NCBI RefSeq assembly: GCF_900114605.1
Contig: NZ_FOTP01000001.1
Span: 310,001-374,000, forward strand
Reading direction: 5' to 3'
Source of the DNA: Bradyrhizobium sp. NFR13
GTDB lineage: Bacteria; Pseudomonadota; Alphaproteobacteria; Rhizobiales; Xanthobacteraceae
DNA length: 64,000 bases
The notes beneath the pieces are model-generated. The model had not been told where the DNA came from and did no database searches. It was given only the letters and a program-made list of their open reading frames with translations. Positions 44,759-53,331 of the stretch are shown here, piece after piece (positions within the stretch are counted from its first letter, which is position 1; every line of letters begins with the position of its first letter). Made by a program: the position numbers and the translations under genes.

Positions 44759-46006
44759 TCACCCCCGCGCACGTTTCTCCACATTCGCGATCCGCTGGGG
44801 CACACCGAACTCCCGCCGGCAGACATCCGCGAGCACCGCGATCCCTTCGCGGATTTCCTGATGGGTCGGACTGGCGAAGCAGATGCGAATGTGGCTGTGC
44901 GCATAGGCCTTGTCGACAGACCATTCCGGGCCGGGATTGATCGACACGCCGGCCTTGAGCGCAGCCTGGTAGAGCTTCATCGCATCGACATTGGCGGGCA
45001 GTTTCACCCACAGGAAGATGCCGCCTTTGGGTTCGTCGAATTCTGCCGCCGTGCCGAACTGCTCGTTGAGCGCATCCATCAATGTCTCGAGCTTGGCGCG
45101 CAACCCGCGCGTCGCCTTTGGCACATGGGTGGCGAAATGCGGCACGCAATATTCGGCGAGCACCATCTGCTCCAGCGCGCCGGAGCCGGCATCGGTCTTC
45201 AGCGCCAGCATGCGTGACATGATCTCCCAGGGCGCGACGATGTAGCCGACGCGGAGAGCGGGCGCGATCGACTTCGAGAACGAGCCGATATGGATCACGC
45301 TGCCGGTCTTATCCATCGCGTGAATCGCCGGCGGACGCTCGCCGTTCCAGATCAAGTCGGCATAGCAATCGTCCTCGAAGATGGGGACGCCATATCTGGC
45401 CGACAGCGCCAGCAGTTCGCGGCGACGGCTTTCCGGCATGATGGTGGCGGTCGGGTTCTGGACGGTCGGGATCGTATAGATATATTTCGGCCGGATGCCT
45501 TTCGCCTTCAGATCTTCCAATGCCGTGGCCAGCGCGTCCATCCGCATGCCGTCGTCATCCAGGGGGATGCCGACGATATTGACGCCGAGACGGGTGAGCC
45601 GGTTGATGGAGCCTTGATAGCAATCGCGCTCGATGATGACGGTGTCGCCCCTGGCCAGCAGGCTGTGATTGACAAGGTCGAGCGCCTGCAGCGAGCCGGA
45701 GACAATCAGGATGTCATCGGCGCTGCAATCGATGCTTGCGTCGCGCTTCAGCTTGTCGGCGATGAAGGTGCGCAGCGGCAGATAGCCCTGCGGGCCGCTC
45801 GCCAGACCGTAGGTTGCGAGCGTGCGCCCCTCGCGCAGCATGACGGCATTGGCGGCGGCGGTCAGCCCCTCCACCGGCACCTGGTCCATATCGTTGTTCC
45901 CGCCGACGAAGCTGTATTTGGCGAGGCCGGTCCATTTTGCCGCAGCCGCGGGCAGGCCCGGAGGCAGCAATGGCGCATAATCGAACCGTGTGGTGGTGGT
46001 AGTCAT
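44759..46006 (-). CDS. PLP-dependent aminotransferase (class I/II, 2-aminoadipate type)
   Basis: 415 residues. Fold-type I aminotransferase: YGLASGPQGYLPLRTFIAD, DILIVSGSLQALDLVNHSLL (in part), YTIPTVQNPTATIMPESRR (in part) and FEDDCYADLIW. The PLP lysine is in GSFSKSIAPALRVGYIVAP. The C-terminal substrate Arg is in HIRICFASP. This matches the stand-alone enzymes related to the MocR aminotransferase domain, such as 2-aminoadipate or valine-pyruvate aminotransferases; there is no DNA-binding domain. The ATG at 46006 is the only good start. Monocistronic. Confidence 0.87.
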   Translation of the reverse strand: MTTTTTRFDYAPLLPPGLPAAAAKWTGLAKYSFVGGNNDMDQVPVEGLTAAANAVMLREGRTLATYGLASGPQGYLPLRTFIADKLKRDASIDCSADDILIVSGSLQALDLVNHSLLARGDTVIIERDCYQGSINRLTRLGVNIVGIPLDDDGMRMDALATALEDLKAKGIRPKYIYTIPTVQNPTATIMPESRRRELLALSARYGVPIFEDDCYADLIWNGERPPAIHAMDKTGSVIHIGSFSKSIAPALRVGYIVAPWEIMSRMLALKTDAGSGALEQMVLAEYCVPHFATHVPKATRGLRAKLETLMDALNEQFGTAAEFDEPKGGIFLWVKLPANVDAMKLYQAALKAGVSINPGPEWSVDKAYAHSHIRICFASPTHQEIREGIAVLADVCRREFGVPQRIANVEKRARG

Positions 46007-46179
46007 GAACGTCGTCTCCCAAGGCCTTTTTGGAGCGAAGGCCGCTTTTTATGACGAAGGCTGCCTCGTTGGACCGCCCTCCGCGTGTACCCTGCGCCGA
46101 ATGCCGGATATTACCCCTTTGCCCTCACGCGACGCACCATTAGAGTGCCGCCGAAATGTAAGGCTTTTCCGGCAGGGGC

Positions 46180-47910
46180 ATGCACGACTTAATCCGCGAT
46201 ATCACGCTGTGCATCCTGTTTGCGTGGGGCATCGGGCTCATCGCGCATTTTTTCAAGCAACCGTTGATTCTGGCCTATCTGGTCGCCGGCTTCTTCATTG
46301 GGCCATTCGGAATCGGACTGGTCAAGTCGGACGAATCCATCAGCACGATCTCCGAACTCGGCCTGATCTTCATGCTGTTCATGATCGGTCTCGAAATCGA
46401 TCTGAAGAAGATCATCCGCGCCGGCAAGGTCATCCTGTTCGCCGCGGGTGGCCAGTTGATCGCAGGCTGCGTGCTTGGCGCGATCTTCTTCATGGCACTC
46501 GGGCTGAAACTCGGCGGCGGCGGATTCGACGCGCTGTATCTCAGCGTCGCCTGCGCACTGTCCTCGACGGTGGTCATCGTCAAGGTACTCTATGAGAAAC
46601 GCGAGCTCGACACCCTGCCGGGCCGTATCACCCTCGGCATCCTGGTGCTGCAGGACATTTTTGCGATCCTGTTTCTGGCGGTGCAGCCGAGCCTCGCCGA
46701 TCTGCAGGTCGGCGTCATCGCCCTGTCGATCGCCCGCGTCGGCGTGCTGGTCGCCACTGCGCTGATCCTGAGCCGCTACGTGCTGCCGCCGCTGTTCCAC
46801 CAGATCGCACGGCGCCCGGAATTGGTGCTGCTCGGCGCGCTGGCCTGGTGCTTCCTGATCGGCGAGATCGCCGAGCGGCTGCATCTGTCGCGCGAGATGG
46901 GCTCGCTGGTTGCCGGCGTATCGCTGTCGACCTTCCCCTATGCGCTCGACGTCACTGCCAAGGTGACGACGCTGCGGGATTTCTTCATCACGCTGTTCTT
47001 CGTCGCCGTCGGCATGACGATCCCGATCCCGAACGGCGCGACCATCGGCCTCGCACTGGTCATCGCCGTGTTCACCGTGGTCAGCCGCATACTCACGACC
47101 TTCACGCCGCTGTATCTGATGAAGCAGGGGCTGCGCGCCAGCCTGCTGCCGGCGCTCAATCTGGCGCAGATCAGCGAATTCTCGCTGGTGGTGCTGCAAA
47201 CGGGGATCGCCGCCGGTCATATCACCACGCAGACCGCCAGCGCGGCGTCCTTTGCCTTCGTGATCCTGGCGGTGCTCTCCACCTTCGCGATGATGCGCAG
47301 CGACCAGATCACGCGCCTCTTGATCGGCCCGATGAAGCGCATCGGGCTGCGCGACCTCGATCACGGCCAGAAGACTCATGACGCCGATCACGCCGCCGGC
47401 CATGGCGAAGCCCGCCGCATCGTCATTCTCGGTTTTTTCCGCACCGCCTCTGCCCTGCTCGCCGAGATCGAGCGCCAGAACGAGTCGCTGCTCGACCAGA
47501 TCAGCGTCGTCGATTTCAATCCGAACGTCTTCCGCACTCTGGTCGGGCGCGGCCAGCATGTGATCTATGGCGACATCAGCAATGTCGACACGCTGGTCCA
47601 TGCCGGCGTCGGCAATGCCGAGATCATCATTCTCAGCGTGCCGGACTCGCTGCTCAAGGGCGCCAATAACGAGAAGCTGGTCCGCCATGTCCGCTCGATC
47701 AACCCGAAGGCCAGGATCATCTCCACCGCCGATGTGCTCGGCGACGTTAACGATATCTACGCCGCCGGCGCCGACTACGTCACCGTGCCCCGCCTCTGCG
47801 ACGCCCACGCGCTGTATGAGGTGATCGAGGCCATCGATCAGGGCCTCCTGGACGCCAAACGCGCCGAAATGGACGCGCAGCTGGCGGAGCGGCGGGAGGT
47901 GCTGCCGTAG
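46180..47910 (+). CDS. CPA2 cation/proton antiporter with TrkA-N domain (KefB/YbaL type)
   Basis: 576 residues. About 12-13 transmembrane helices form the Na+/H+ exchanger domain (residues 1-385), with the ion-site region CALSSTVVIVKVL and ILVLQDIFAILFL. A His/Asp-rich linker (HGQKTHDADHAAGHG, about 393-407) precedes a Rossmann TrkA-N/RCK domain (RIVILGFFRTASALL, VVDFNPNVFR, YGDISNVDTL). The RCK glycine motif GFFRTAS is altered from GxGxxG, so nucleotide binding may differ. The protein probably exports K+ or Na+ in exchange for protons. Monocistronic. Confidence 0.85.
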   Translation: MHDLIRDITLCILFAWGIGLIAHFFKQPLILAYLVAGFFIGPFGIGLVKSDESISTISELGLIFMLFMIGLEIDLKKIIRAGKVILFAAGGQLIAGCVLGAIFFMALGLKLGGGGFDALYLSVACALSSTVVIVKVLYEKRELDTLPGRITLGILVLQDIFAILFLAVQPSLADLQVGVIALSIARVGVLVATALILSRYVLPPLFHQIARRPELVLLGALAWCFLIGEIAERLHLSREMGSLVAGVSLSTFPYALDVTAKVTTLRDFFITLFFVAVGMTIPIPNGATIGLALVIAVFTVVSRILTTFTPLYLMKQGLRASLLPALNLAQISEFSLVVLQTGIAAGHITTQTASAASFAFVILAVLSTFAMMRSDQITRLLIGPMKRIGLRDLDHGQKTHDADHAAGHGEARRIVILGFFRTASALLAEIERQNESLLDQISVVDFNPNVFRTLVGRGQHVIYGDISNVDTLVHAGVGNAEIIILSVPDSLLKGANNEKLVRHVRSINPKARIISTADVLGDVNDIYAAGADYVTVPRLCDAHALYEVIEAIDQGLLDAKRAEMDAQLAERREVLP

Positions 47911-47920
47911 CCGGTTCTCT

Positions 47921-47950
47921 TAACCTCTCCCCGCTTGCGGGGAGAAGGTA
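47921..47950. repeat. Family B repeat unit, copy 4
   Basis: TAACCTCTCCCCGC-TT-GCGGGGAGAAGG: a single stem 11 bases past the antiporter stop, a plausible transcript end. Confidence 0.65.
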
Positions 47951-48058
47951 AACTGCCCCATTCCGCAGAGCGAACCCGCATACCGCCCCCCATTTGCGCG
48001 GGTTGCACCGCCCCCCGCTCTGCGCCATATCACTGCCATAACGAGCGAGAGTGGACTG

Positions 48059-49135
48059 ATGGCCGACCCGATTTCAGACGTTCTGCAAGCCTTTGCCGCC
48101 GGCGAAATGGTCGTCGTGACCGACGATGACGACCGCGAGGGCGAAGGCGACCTCATCGTCGCCGCGTCGTTCTGTACCGCCGAGAAGATGGCTTTCATCA
48201 TCCGGCATACGTCCGGCATCGTCTGCGCGCCGATCACCACCGAGGATGCGCGCCGGTTGCGGCTCGATCCGATGGTCGTCAACAACGATAGCAACCACAC
48301 CACCGCCTTTACCGTCTCCATCGACTACAAGCCCGATGGCGGCACCGGTATTTCAGCCGATGAGCGCGCCTCCTGCTGCCGCGCACTGGCCAATCCGAAT
48401 GCCGGCGCCAATGACTTCGCCCGCCCCGGCCACATCTTCCCGCTGATCGCCAGGGAAGGCGGCGTGCTGATGCGCTCCGGCCATACCGAAGCCGCCGTCG
48501 ATCTGTGCAAGCTGGCCAGTCTTCCGCCCGTCGGCGTCATCAGCGAATTGATGAATGACGACGGCTCGGTGATGAAGGGCCAGCAGGTCGTCGACTTCGC
48601 GGCCAAGCACAAGCTCAAGCATGTCACCATCGCCGACATGATCGCCTATCGCCAGGCGCGCGAGAAGCTGATCGAGCGCGTCTCGGCCTTCACCACCGAC
48701 AGCCCGATCGGCCCGCTGCACGGCTATTCCTATCGCTCGCCGTTCGATCCGATCCACCACGTCGCCTTCGTCTATGGCAGCGTCGGCGACGGCAAGAATG
48801 TGCTGACGCGCTTCCACAAGCCGAACATCGTCCGCGACGTATTCTTCGGGCCGGCGAAGATGCAGACCGTGCTGGAACGCTTCAAGAAGAACGGCAGCGG
48901 CGTGCTGGTCTATCTGCGCGACGGCGCCGCGGGCGTGCCCGTCGAGCCGCTCGATGCGCCGAAGTCGGCGGAAGCCGACCGCAACCGGCAGTGGCGTGAA
49001 ATCGGCGTCGGTGCACAGATCCTGCGCGATCTCGGCGTCACCTCGATCCGCCACCTGACCTCGTCGACCCATGACTACAAGGGCCTGTCGGGTTTCGGCA
49101 TCGAGATCGCCTGCAACGAACAGCTTGATGGCTAA
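48059..49135 (+). CDS. ribB: 3,4-dihydroxy-2-butanone 4-phosphate synthase RibB with degenerate GCHII domain
   Basis: 358 residues. The N-terminal DHBPS domain (1-205) is intact: VVVTDDDDREGEGDLIVAA (metal and phosphate-binding acidic loop), the RHTSG motif, NNDSNHTTAFTVSID (in part) and GHTEAAVDLCKLA. It makes the four-carbon unit of riboflavin from ribulose 5-phosphate. The C-terminal half has the GTP cyclohydrolase II fold but lacks the three zinc cysteines and the catalytic Tyr/Arg context, so it is probably not a working RibA. The 148 bases upstream hold a family B unit and no FMN riboswitch that I can recognise. Confidence 0.9.
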   Translation: MADPISDVLQAFAAGEMVVVTDDDDREGEGDLIVAASFCTAEKMAFIIRHTSGIVCAPITTEDARRLRLDPMVVNNDSNHTTAFTVSIDYKPDGGTGISADERASCCRALANPNAGANDFARPGHIFPLIAREGGVLMRSGHTEAAVDLCKLASLPPVGVISELMNDDGSVMKGQQVVDFAAKHKLKHVTIADMIAYRQAREKLIERVSAFTTDSPIGPLHGYSYRSPFDPIHHVAFVYGSVGDGKNVLTRFHKPNIVRDVFFGPAKMQTVLERFKKNGSGVLVYLRDGAAGVPVEPLDAPKSAEADRNRQWREIGVGAQILRDLGVTSIRHLTSSTHDYKGLSGFGIEIACNEQLDG

Positions 49136-49274
49136 AGGTCGAAGACCTAAAATAGCGCATTCCACATAGGCTAAGGTCACCTCTGGCGGCAATGGCCTAT
49201 GTGAGACGTAGATGCGCAGGCAAGGAAACCAAAAAGCCTGCGCACGAACCAGCCACGATATGAAAGGGATTTCG

Positions 49275-50486
49275 ATGAGCGTTGCCCCCAAGGGTAAGGA
49301 CAAGCCTGCTGCGAATTTTCAGTGGGACGATGCGTTCCTGCTCGATAGCCAGCTCACCGAAGACGAGCGTATGATCCGCGACACCGCGCGCGCTTACGCC
49401 CAGGACAAGCTGCTGCCGCGCGTCACCAACGCTTACCTGAACGAGTACACCGACCGCGAGATCTTCAACGAGATGGGCGAGCTCGGCCTGATCGGCGTCA
49501 CCCTGCCGGAAGATTATGGCTGCGCCAATGCCAGCTATGTCGCCTACGGCCTGATCAACCGCGAGATCGAGCGCGTGGACTCGGGCTACCGCTCGATGAA
49601 CTCGGTGCAGTCATCGCTGGTGATGTATCCGATCTACGCTTACGGCAGCGAAGACCAGCGCAAGAAGTACCTGCCCAAGCTCGCCACCGGCGAGTGGGTC
49701 GGCTGCTTCGGCCTCACTGAACCCGATGCTGGCTCCGATCCCGGTGGCATGAAGACCCGCGCCGAGAAGGTATCGGATGGCTACAAGCTGACCGGTTCGA
49801 AGATGTGGATTTCGAACGCCCCGATCGCCGATGTGTTTGTGGTGTGGGCGAAGTCTGCTGCCCATGACAACCAGATCCGCGGCTTCGTTCTCGAAAAGGG
49901 CATGAAGGGCCTGTCGGCGCCGAAGATTGGCGGCAAGCTGTCGCTGCGCGCCTCGATCACCGGCGAAATCGTCATGGATAACGTGATCGTGCCGGAAGAA
50001 AACCTGCTGCCCAACGTGTCGGGCCTCAAGGGTCCGTTCGGCTGCCTCAACCGCGCCCGTTACGGCATCTCCTGGGGCGTGCTCGGCGCCGCCGAGGACT
50101 GCATGGCCCGCGCCCGCCAGTACACGCTGGACCGCAAGCAGTTCAACCGCCCGCTCGCTGCCACCCAACTGGTGCAGAAGAAGCTCGCCGACATGCTGAC
50201 CGAAATCTCGCTCGGCCTGCAGGGTTCGCTGCGCGTCGGCCGCCTGATGGATGAAGGCAATTTCCACCCGGACATGATCTCGGTGGTGAAGCGCAACAAT
50301 TGCGGCAAGGCCCTCGATATCGCCCGCGTCGCCCGCGACATGCATGGCGGCAATGGCATCCAGATCGAGTACCAGGTGATGCGGCACGCGCAGAACCTGG
50401 AGACCGTGAACACCTATGAAGGCACCCACGACGTGCACGCACTGATCCTGGGCCGTGCCATCACGGGGATTCAGGCGTTCGGTTAA
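49275..50486 (+). CDS. gcdH: Glutaryl-CoA dehydrogenase (acyl-CoA dehydrogenase family)
   Basis: 403 residues from the ATG at 49275 (AAAGGGA ribosome-binding site). FAD enzyme of lysine/tryptophan breakdown converting glutaryl-CoA to crotonyl-CoA. [20 protein letters not shown] (in part), [56 protein letters not shown] and the final [20 protein letters not shown] (catalytic Glu) fit GCDH specifically rather than short-chain dehydrogenases. An earlier ATG at 49260 is possible. It ends at a clear terminator. Confidence 0.92.
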   Translation: MSVAPKGKDKPAANFQWDDAFLLDSQLTEDERMIRDTARAYAQDKLLPRVTNAYLNEYTDREIFNEMGELGLIGVTLPEDYGCANASYVAYGLINREIERVDSGYRSMNSVQSSLVMYPIYAYGSEDQRKKYLPKLATGEWVGCFGLTEPDAGSDPGGMKTRAEKVSDGYKLTGSKMWISNAPIADVFVVWAKSAAHDNQIRGFVLEKGMKGLSAPKIGGKLSLRASITGEIVMDNVIVPEENLLPNVSGLKGPFGCLNRARYGISWGVLGAAEDCMARARQYTLDRKQFNRPLAATQLVQKKLADMLTEISLGLQGSLRVGRLMDEGNFHPDMISVVKRNNCGKALDIARVARDMHGGNGIQIEYQVMRHAQNLETVNTYEGTHDVHALILGRAITGIQAFG

Positions 50487-50510
50487 GCGCCGTCTGCTTT
50501 CAATGTTTCG

Positions 50511-50537
50511 AAATGCCCGGCGAGAGCCGGGCATTTT
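50511..50537 (+). terminator. Terminator after gcdH
   Basis: ATGCCCGGC and GCCGGGCAT with a GAGA tetraloop, then TTTTG. Same stem sequence as the rpoD terminator. Confidence 0.82.
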
Positions 50538-50549
50538 GCATTTGAGCTC

Positions 50550-50686
50550 GTCATTCCGCGGCGCGACCGGCCCTTGCCGGACGCGAACCCGGAAGCCCGA
50601 CGTGGCTTGGCGCTGTCGGAGACTCCCATGTTGAGATTCCGGGTTCGGTCCCGTCGCCTGCGGCGTCGGGGCCGCCCCGGAATGAC
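50550..50686. repeat. Family A palindromic repeat, copy 4
   Basis: 137 bp from GTCATTCCGCGGCGCGACC to GGCCGCCCCGGAATGAC. Inner arms are partly decayed (CCCGGAAGCCCGACGTGG / CCCATGTTGAGATTCCGGG). Confidence 0.8.
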
Positions 50687-50708
50687 GGAGGGTTGACGCC
50701 TAGCCTAT

Positions 50709-50731
50709 CATGTATCATCATAAGTTACATG
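50709..50731. promoter_or_regulatory. Candidate operator overlapping the Rrf2 gene start
   Basis: CATGTA (50709-50714) and TACATG (50726-50731) form an inverted repeat with an 11-base AT-rich centre. The right arm contains the start codon. A TTGACG at 50693-50698 lies upstream as a possible -35. Autorepression by the Rrf2 protein is the likely use. Confidence 0.5.
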
Positions 50732-51196
50732 AGACGAGACAACCGCCTCTCGGCCACACTGCATGCGCTGCTGCATATGGCAGAGCAGAACGGCCCGATG
50801 ACCTCGGCCGAACTGGCCATGTGTATGACCACCAATGCAGTCGTCGTCCGCCGCACCATGGCGGGGCTGCGCGAGGCTGGCTTCGTGCGCTCCGAAAAGG
50901 GCCATGGCGGTGGCTGGGAGATCGCACGCGATCTCGCCACCGTAACGTTGAAGGACATCTATGACGCGCTGGGCAAGCCCAGCCTGATGGCCATGGGCAT
51001 TCATCTGGAAAGCCCGACCTGCCTTGTCGAACAGGCGGTCAATCACTCGCTCACATCGGCCTTCGCGGAAGCGGAAGCCGTCCTCATCGGCCGCCTTGCG
51101 GATGTCACGCTGGCGCAGCTCGCCGCGGATTTTCACGCACGGGCGCTCAACCATCACGGCAAGATTCAAAGCAAAATTCGCGGGAAGACAAAATGA
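50729..51196 (+). CDS. Rrf2 family transcriptional regulator
   Basis: 155 residues from the ATG at 50729. Winged helix-turn-helix: RDNRLSATLHALLHMAEQNG, MTSAELAMCMTTNAVVVRRTM (in part), LREAGFVRSEKGHGGGWEIA. The Fe-S cysteine cluster of NsrR/IscR is absent (only isolated cysteines near 43 and 108), so it senses something other than a bound cluster, possibly by thiol oxidation. Its last four bases (ATGA) overlap the start of the oxidoreductase gene, so the two form an operon; the regulator and enzyme probably respond to the same electrophile or redox stress. Confidence 0.87.
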   Translation: MRRDNRLSATLHALLHMAEQNGPMTSAELAMCMTTNAVVVRRTMAGLREAGFVRSEKGHGGGWEIARDLATVTLKDIYDALGKPSLMAMGIHLESPTCLVEQAVNHSLTSAFAEAEAVLIGRLADVTLAQLAADFHARALNHHGKIQSKIRGKTK

Positions 51197-52092
51197 GTTT
51201 CGATGCCATCGTCGTCGGCGGCAGCTATGCCGGCCTCTCCGCAGCGCTGCAATTGGCGCGTGCGCGCCGCAAGGTTCTGGTGATGGATTCCGGCCAGCGC
51301 CGCAATCGCTTCACGGCGCATTCGCATGGCTTCCTCGGTCAGGACGGCCGCGCCCCCGGCGACATCGCCGCGGATGCCCGCGCGCAATTGCTGGCCTATC
51401 CGACGGTGCAATGGGTCGATGCAACGGCCACCGCCGGCAAGGGCCAGGCCGATGAGTTCACCGTCAGCGCGGGGAACGGCGCGCAATACGAGGCCCGGCG
51501 CATCATCCTCGCGGCCGGTGTGGTCGATGCGTTGCCCGACGTCCCCGGTCTCGCCGAACGCTGGGGCAAGCATGTGTTTCATTGCCCCTATTGCCACGGC
51601 TACGAACTCGATCAGGGCCGCATCGGCGTGCTGGCCTCATCGGAGATGTCGATGCATCACGCCTTGATGCTGCCGGACTGGGGATCGACGACGTTGTTCC
51701 TCAACGGTGCCTTCACGCCGGACGCTGACCAGATGGCGCAGCTGAAGCAGCGCGGCGTCACGGTCGAGCGTATACCGGTCGCGCAATTCTCCGGCGCGGC
51801 GCTTGATGTCGAACTCACGGACGGCCGTATCATTCCCCTCGATGGCATATTCACGCTGACGCGTACCAGTCCGGCGTCGCCGCTCGGCGCGCAGCTCGGC
51901 TGCGCCATGGAAGACGGGCCGATGGGACCGTTCCTGCAGACCGACATGTTCAAGGAAACCACGGTTCCCGGCGTGTTCGCCTGCGGCGACATGGCGCGCG
52001 CCACCGGCTCTGTCGCGCTTGCGGTTGGCGACGGCGCCATGGCCGGGGTCGGTGCGCACCGATCGCTGATGTTCGGAGCGGGGCACGGGTAA
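51193..52092 (+). CDS. Thioredoxin-reductase-like NAD(P)/FAD oxidoreductase
   Basis: 299 residues. FAD-binding VVGGSYAGLSAALQLARA at the start, a redox-active CPYCHGYE near residue 135, and CGDMARATGSVALAVGDGAM (in part) at the C-terminus. The NAD(P)-binding GxGxxA loop is weak (GVLASSEMSMHH), as in many TrxR-like proteins that use other electron donors. It is coupled to the Rrf2 gene by a four-base overlap and ends 8 bases before a family A repeat. Confidence 0.87.
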   Translation: MSFDAIVVGGSYAGLSAALQLARARRKVLVMDSGQRRNRFTAHSHGFLGQDGRAPGDIAADARAQLLAYPTVQWVDATATAGKGQADEFTVSAGNGAQYEARRIILAAGVVDALPDVPGLAERWGKHVFHCPYCHGYELDQGRIGVLASSEMSMHHALMLPDWGSTTLFLNGAFTPDADQMAQLKQRGVTVERIPVAQFSGAALDVELTDGRIIPLDGIFTLTRTSPASPLGAQLGCAMEDGPMGPFLQTDMFKETTVPGVFACGDMARATGSVALAVGDGAMAGVGAHRSLMFGAGHG

Positions 52093-52099
52093 CACAGTC

Positions 52100-52235
52100 G
52101 TCATTCCGGGGCGCGGCCGGCCCTTGCCGGACGTGAACCCGGAATCCCGAGATGGCTTCAAGCTCCGCAACTCCCATGTCGGGATTCCGGGTTCGGTTCC
52201 CGTCGCCTACGGCGCCGCGACCGCCCCGGAATGAC
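52100..52235. repeat. Family A palindromic repeat, copy 5
   Basis: 136 bp from GTCATTCCGGGGCGCGGCC to GACCGCCCCGGAATGAC with well-kept inner arms CCCGGAATCCCGAGATGG and CCCATGTCGGGATTCCGGG. It lies right after the oxidoreductase stop. Confidence 0.85.
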
Positions 52236-52330
52236 GCGTGTTGACGCATATCAGCCGCGACCCGCCGCCGTTTGATTTCCCCCACCACCTTGCTAGTCAT
52301 CACGGTCAAGAATTCTGGGAAGGACCGACC

Positions 52331-53266
52331 ATGAGCGACAACGACAGCAGCGCCAACGACGACGTTCCGTTCAATCGCGATTACTCGCTGAAGCCCGGCG
52401 TCGTCGATCAGGTGCGTCCGGGCGTGCGCCGCGTTCTCTGCAACAACCCCTCGCCTTTCACCTTCACTGGCACCAACAGCTACATCGTCGGCACCGGCAA
52501 GGTCGCGATCATCGATCCCGGCCCGGCCAATGACGCGCATCTGCAGGCGCTGCTCGACGCCGTGAAGGGCGAGACCGTGACGCATATTCTCGTCACCCAC
52601 ACCCATAGCGATCATTCGCCGAATACGGCGGCGCTCAAGGCCGCGACCGGCGCCACGGTCTATGCCGAAGGTCCGCACCGCGCCTCGCGGCCGCGCTTCG
52701 AGAGCGAGAAACATTCGCCGGAGTCCGGCGCCGATCGCGACTTCAAGCCGGACGTGCTGGTGGCCGACGGCGACGTGATCGAGGGCGACGGCTGGGCGCT
52801 GGAGGGCGTGGCGACGCCGGGCCACACCGCCAACCACATGGCCTTCGCCTGGCGCGAGAAGAAATATCTGTTTGTCGCCGATCATGTGATGGGCTGGTCG
52901 ACCTCCATCGTGGCGCCGCCCGATGGCTCGATGATCGACTACATGGCCTCACTGGACAAACTCGCCGCGCGCGACGAGGACCTGTATTTCTCAGGCCACG
53001 GTCCGGACATTCCCGATGCGCAGCGCTATGTGCGCTTTCTCATTCGCCATCGCCGCGCCCGCGAAGCCTCGATCCTGCATCGCCTTGGCAAGGGCGAAGC
53101 GGATATCCCGACCATCGTGCGCGCGATCTATATCGGCCTTGATCCGCGCCTCACCAATGCCGCCGGCTATTCGGTGCTGGCGCATCTGGAAGATCTCGTC
53201 GCCCGCGGTGTGGTTCTGACGGATGGCGACCCGGTCATTGGCGGAAGCTATCGGGTGGCGTCCTAA
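52331..53266 (+). CDS. MBL-fold metallo-hydrolase with winged-helix C-terminus
   Basis: 311 residues. Zinc ligands: HTHSDHSP (about 89-96), His in TPGHTANHMAF, Asp in LFVADHVMGW and His in FSGHGPDIP. The C-terminal ~70 residues (HRRAREASILHRLGKGEADI, in part; GYSVLAHLEDLVARGVV) are the BLACT-type winged helix of the LACTB2/glyoxalase-II-like group. The probable activity is a hydrolase on a thioester, lactone or RNA end; not determinable. The ATG at 52331 follows GGGAAGGA; an earlier frame start at 52238 begins in repeat DNA. Confidence 0.87.
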   Translation: MSDNDSSANDDVPFNRDYSLKPGVVDQVRPGVRRVLCNNPSPFTFTGTNSYIVGTGKVAIIDPGPANDAHLQALLDAVKGETVTHILVTHTHSDHSPNTAALKAATGATVYAEGPHRASRPRFESEKHSPESGADRDFKPDVLVADGDVIEGDGWALEGVATPGHTANHMAFAWREKKYLFVADHVMGWSTSIVAPPDGSMIDYMASLDKLAARDEDLYFSGHGPDIPDAQRYVRFLIRHRRAREASILHRLGKGEADIPTIVRAIYIGLDPRLTNAAGYSVLAHLEDLVARGVVLTDGDPVIGGSYRVAS

Positions 53267-53300
53267 CTTCTCCCCGCATTGCGGGGAGAGGGAGCGAGAG
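53266..53300. repeat. Family B repeat unit, copy 5
   Basis: ACTTCTCCCCGC-ATT-GCGGGGAGAGGG directly after the MBL stop and before the convergent lactonase gene; single stem. Confidence 0.6.
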
Positions 53301-53331
53301 GCAGGTGCGTCGGCTCGAAGTGAGACGGCCG

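Noticed and set aside
47911-48058. FMN riboswitch upstream of ribB
   Set aside because: Only a family B stem is visible; the conserved RFN core is not recognisable in 148 bases.
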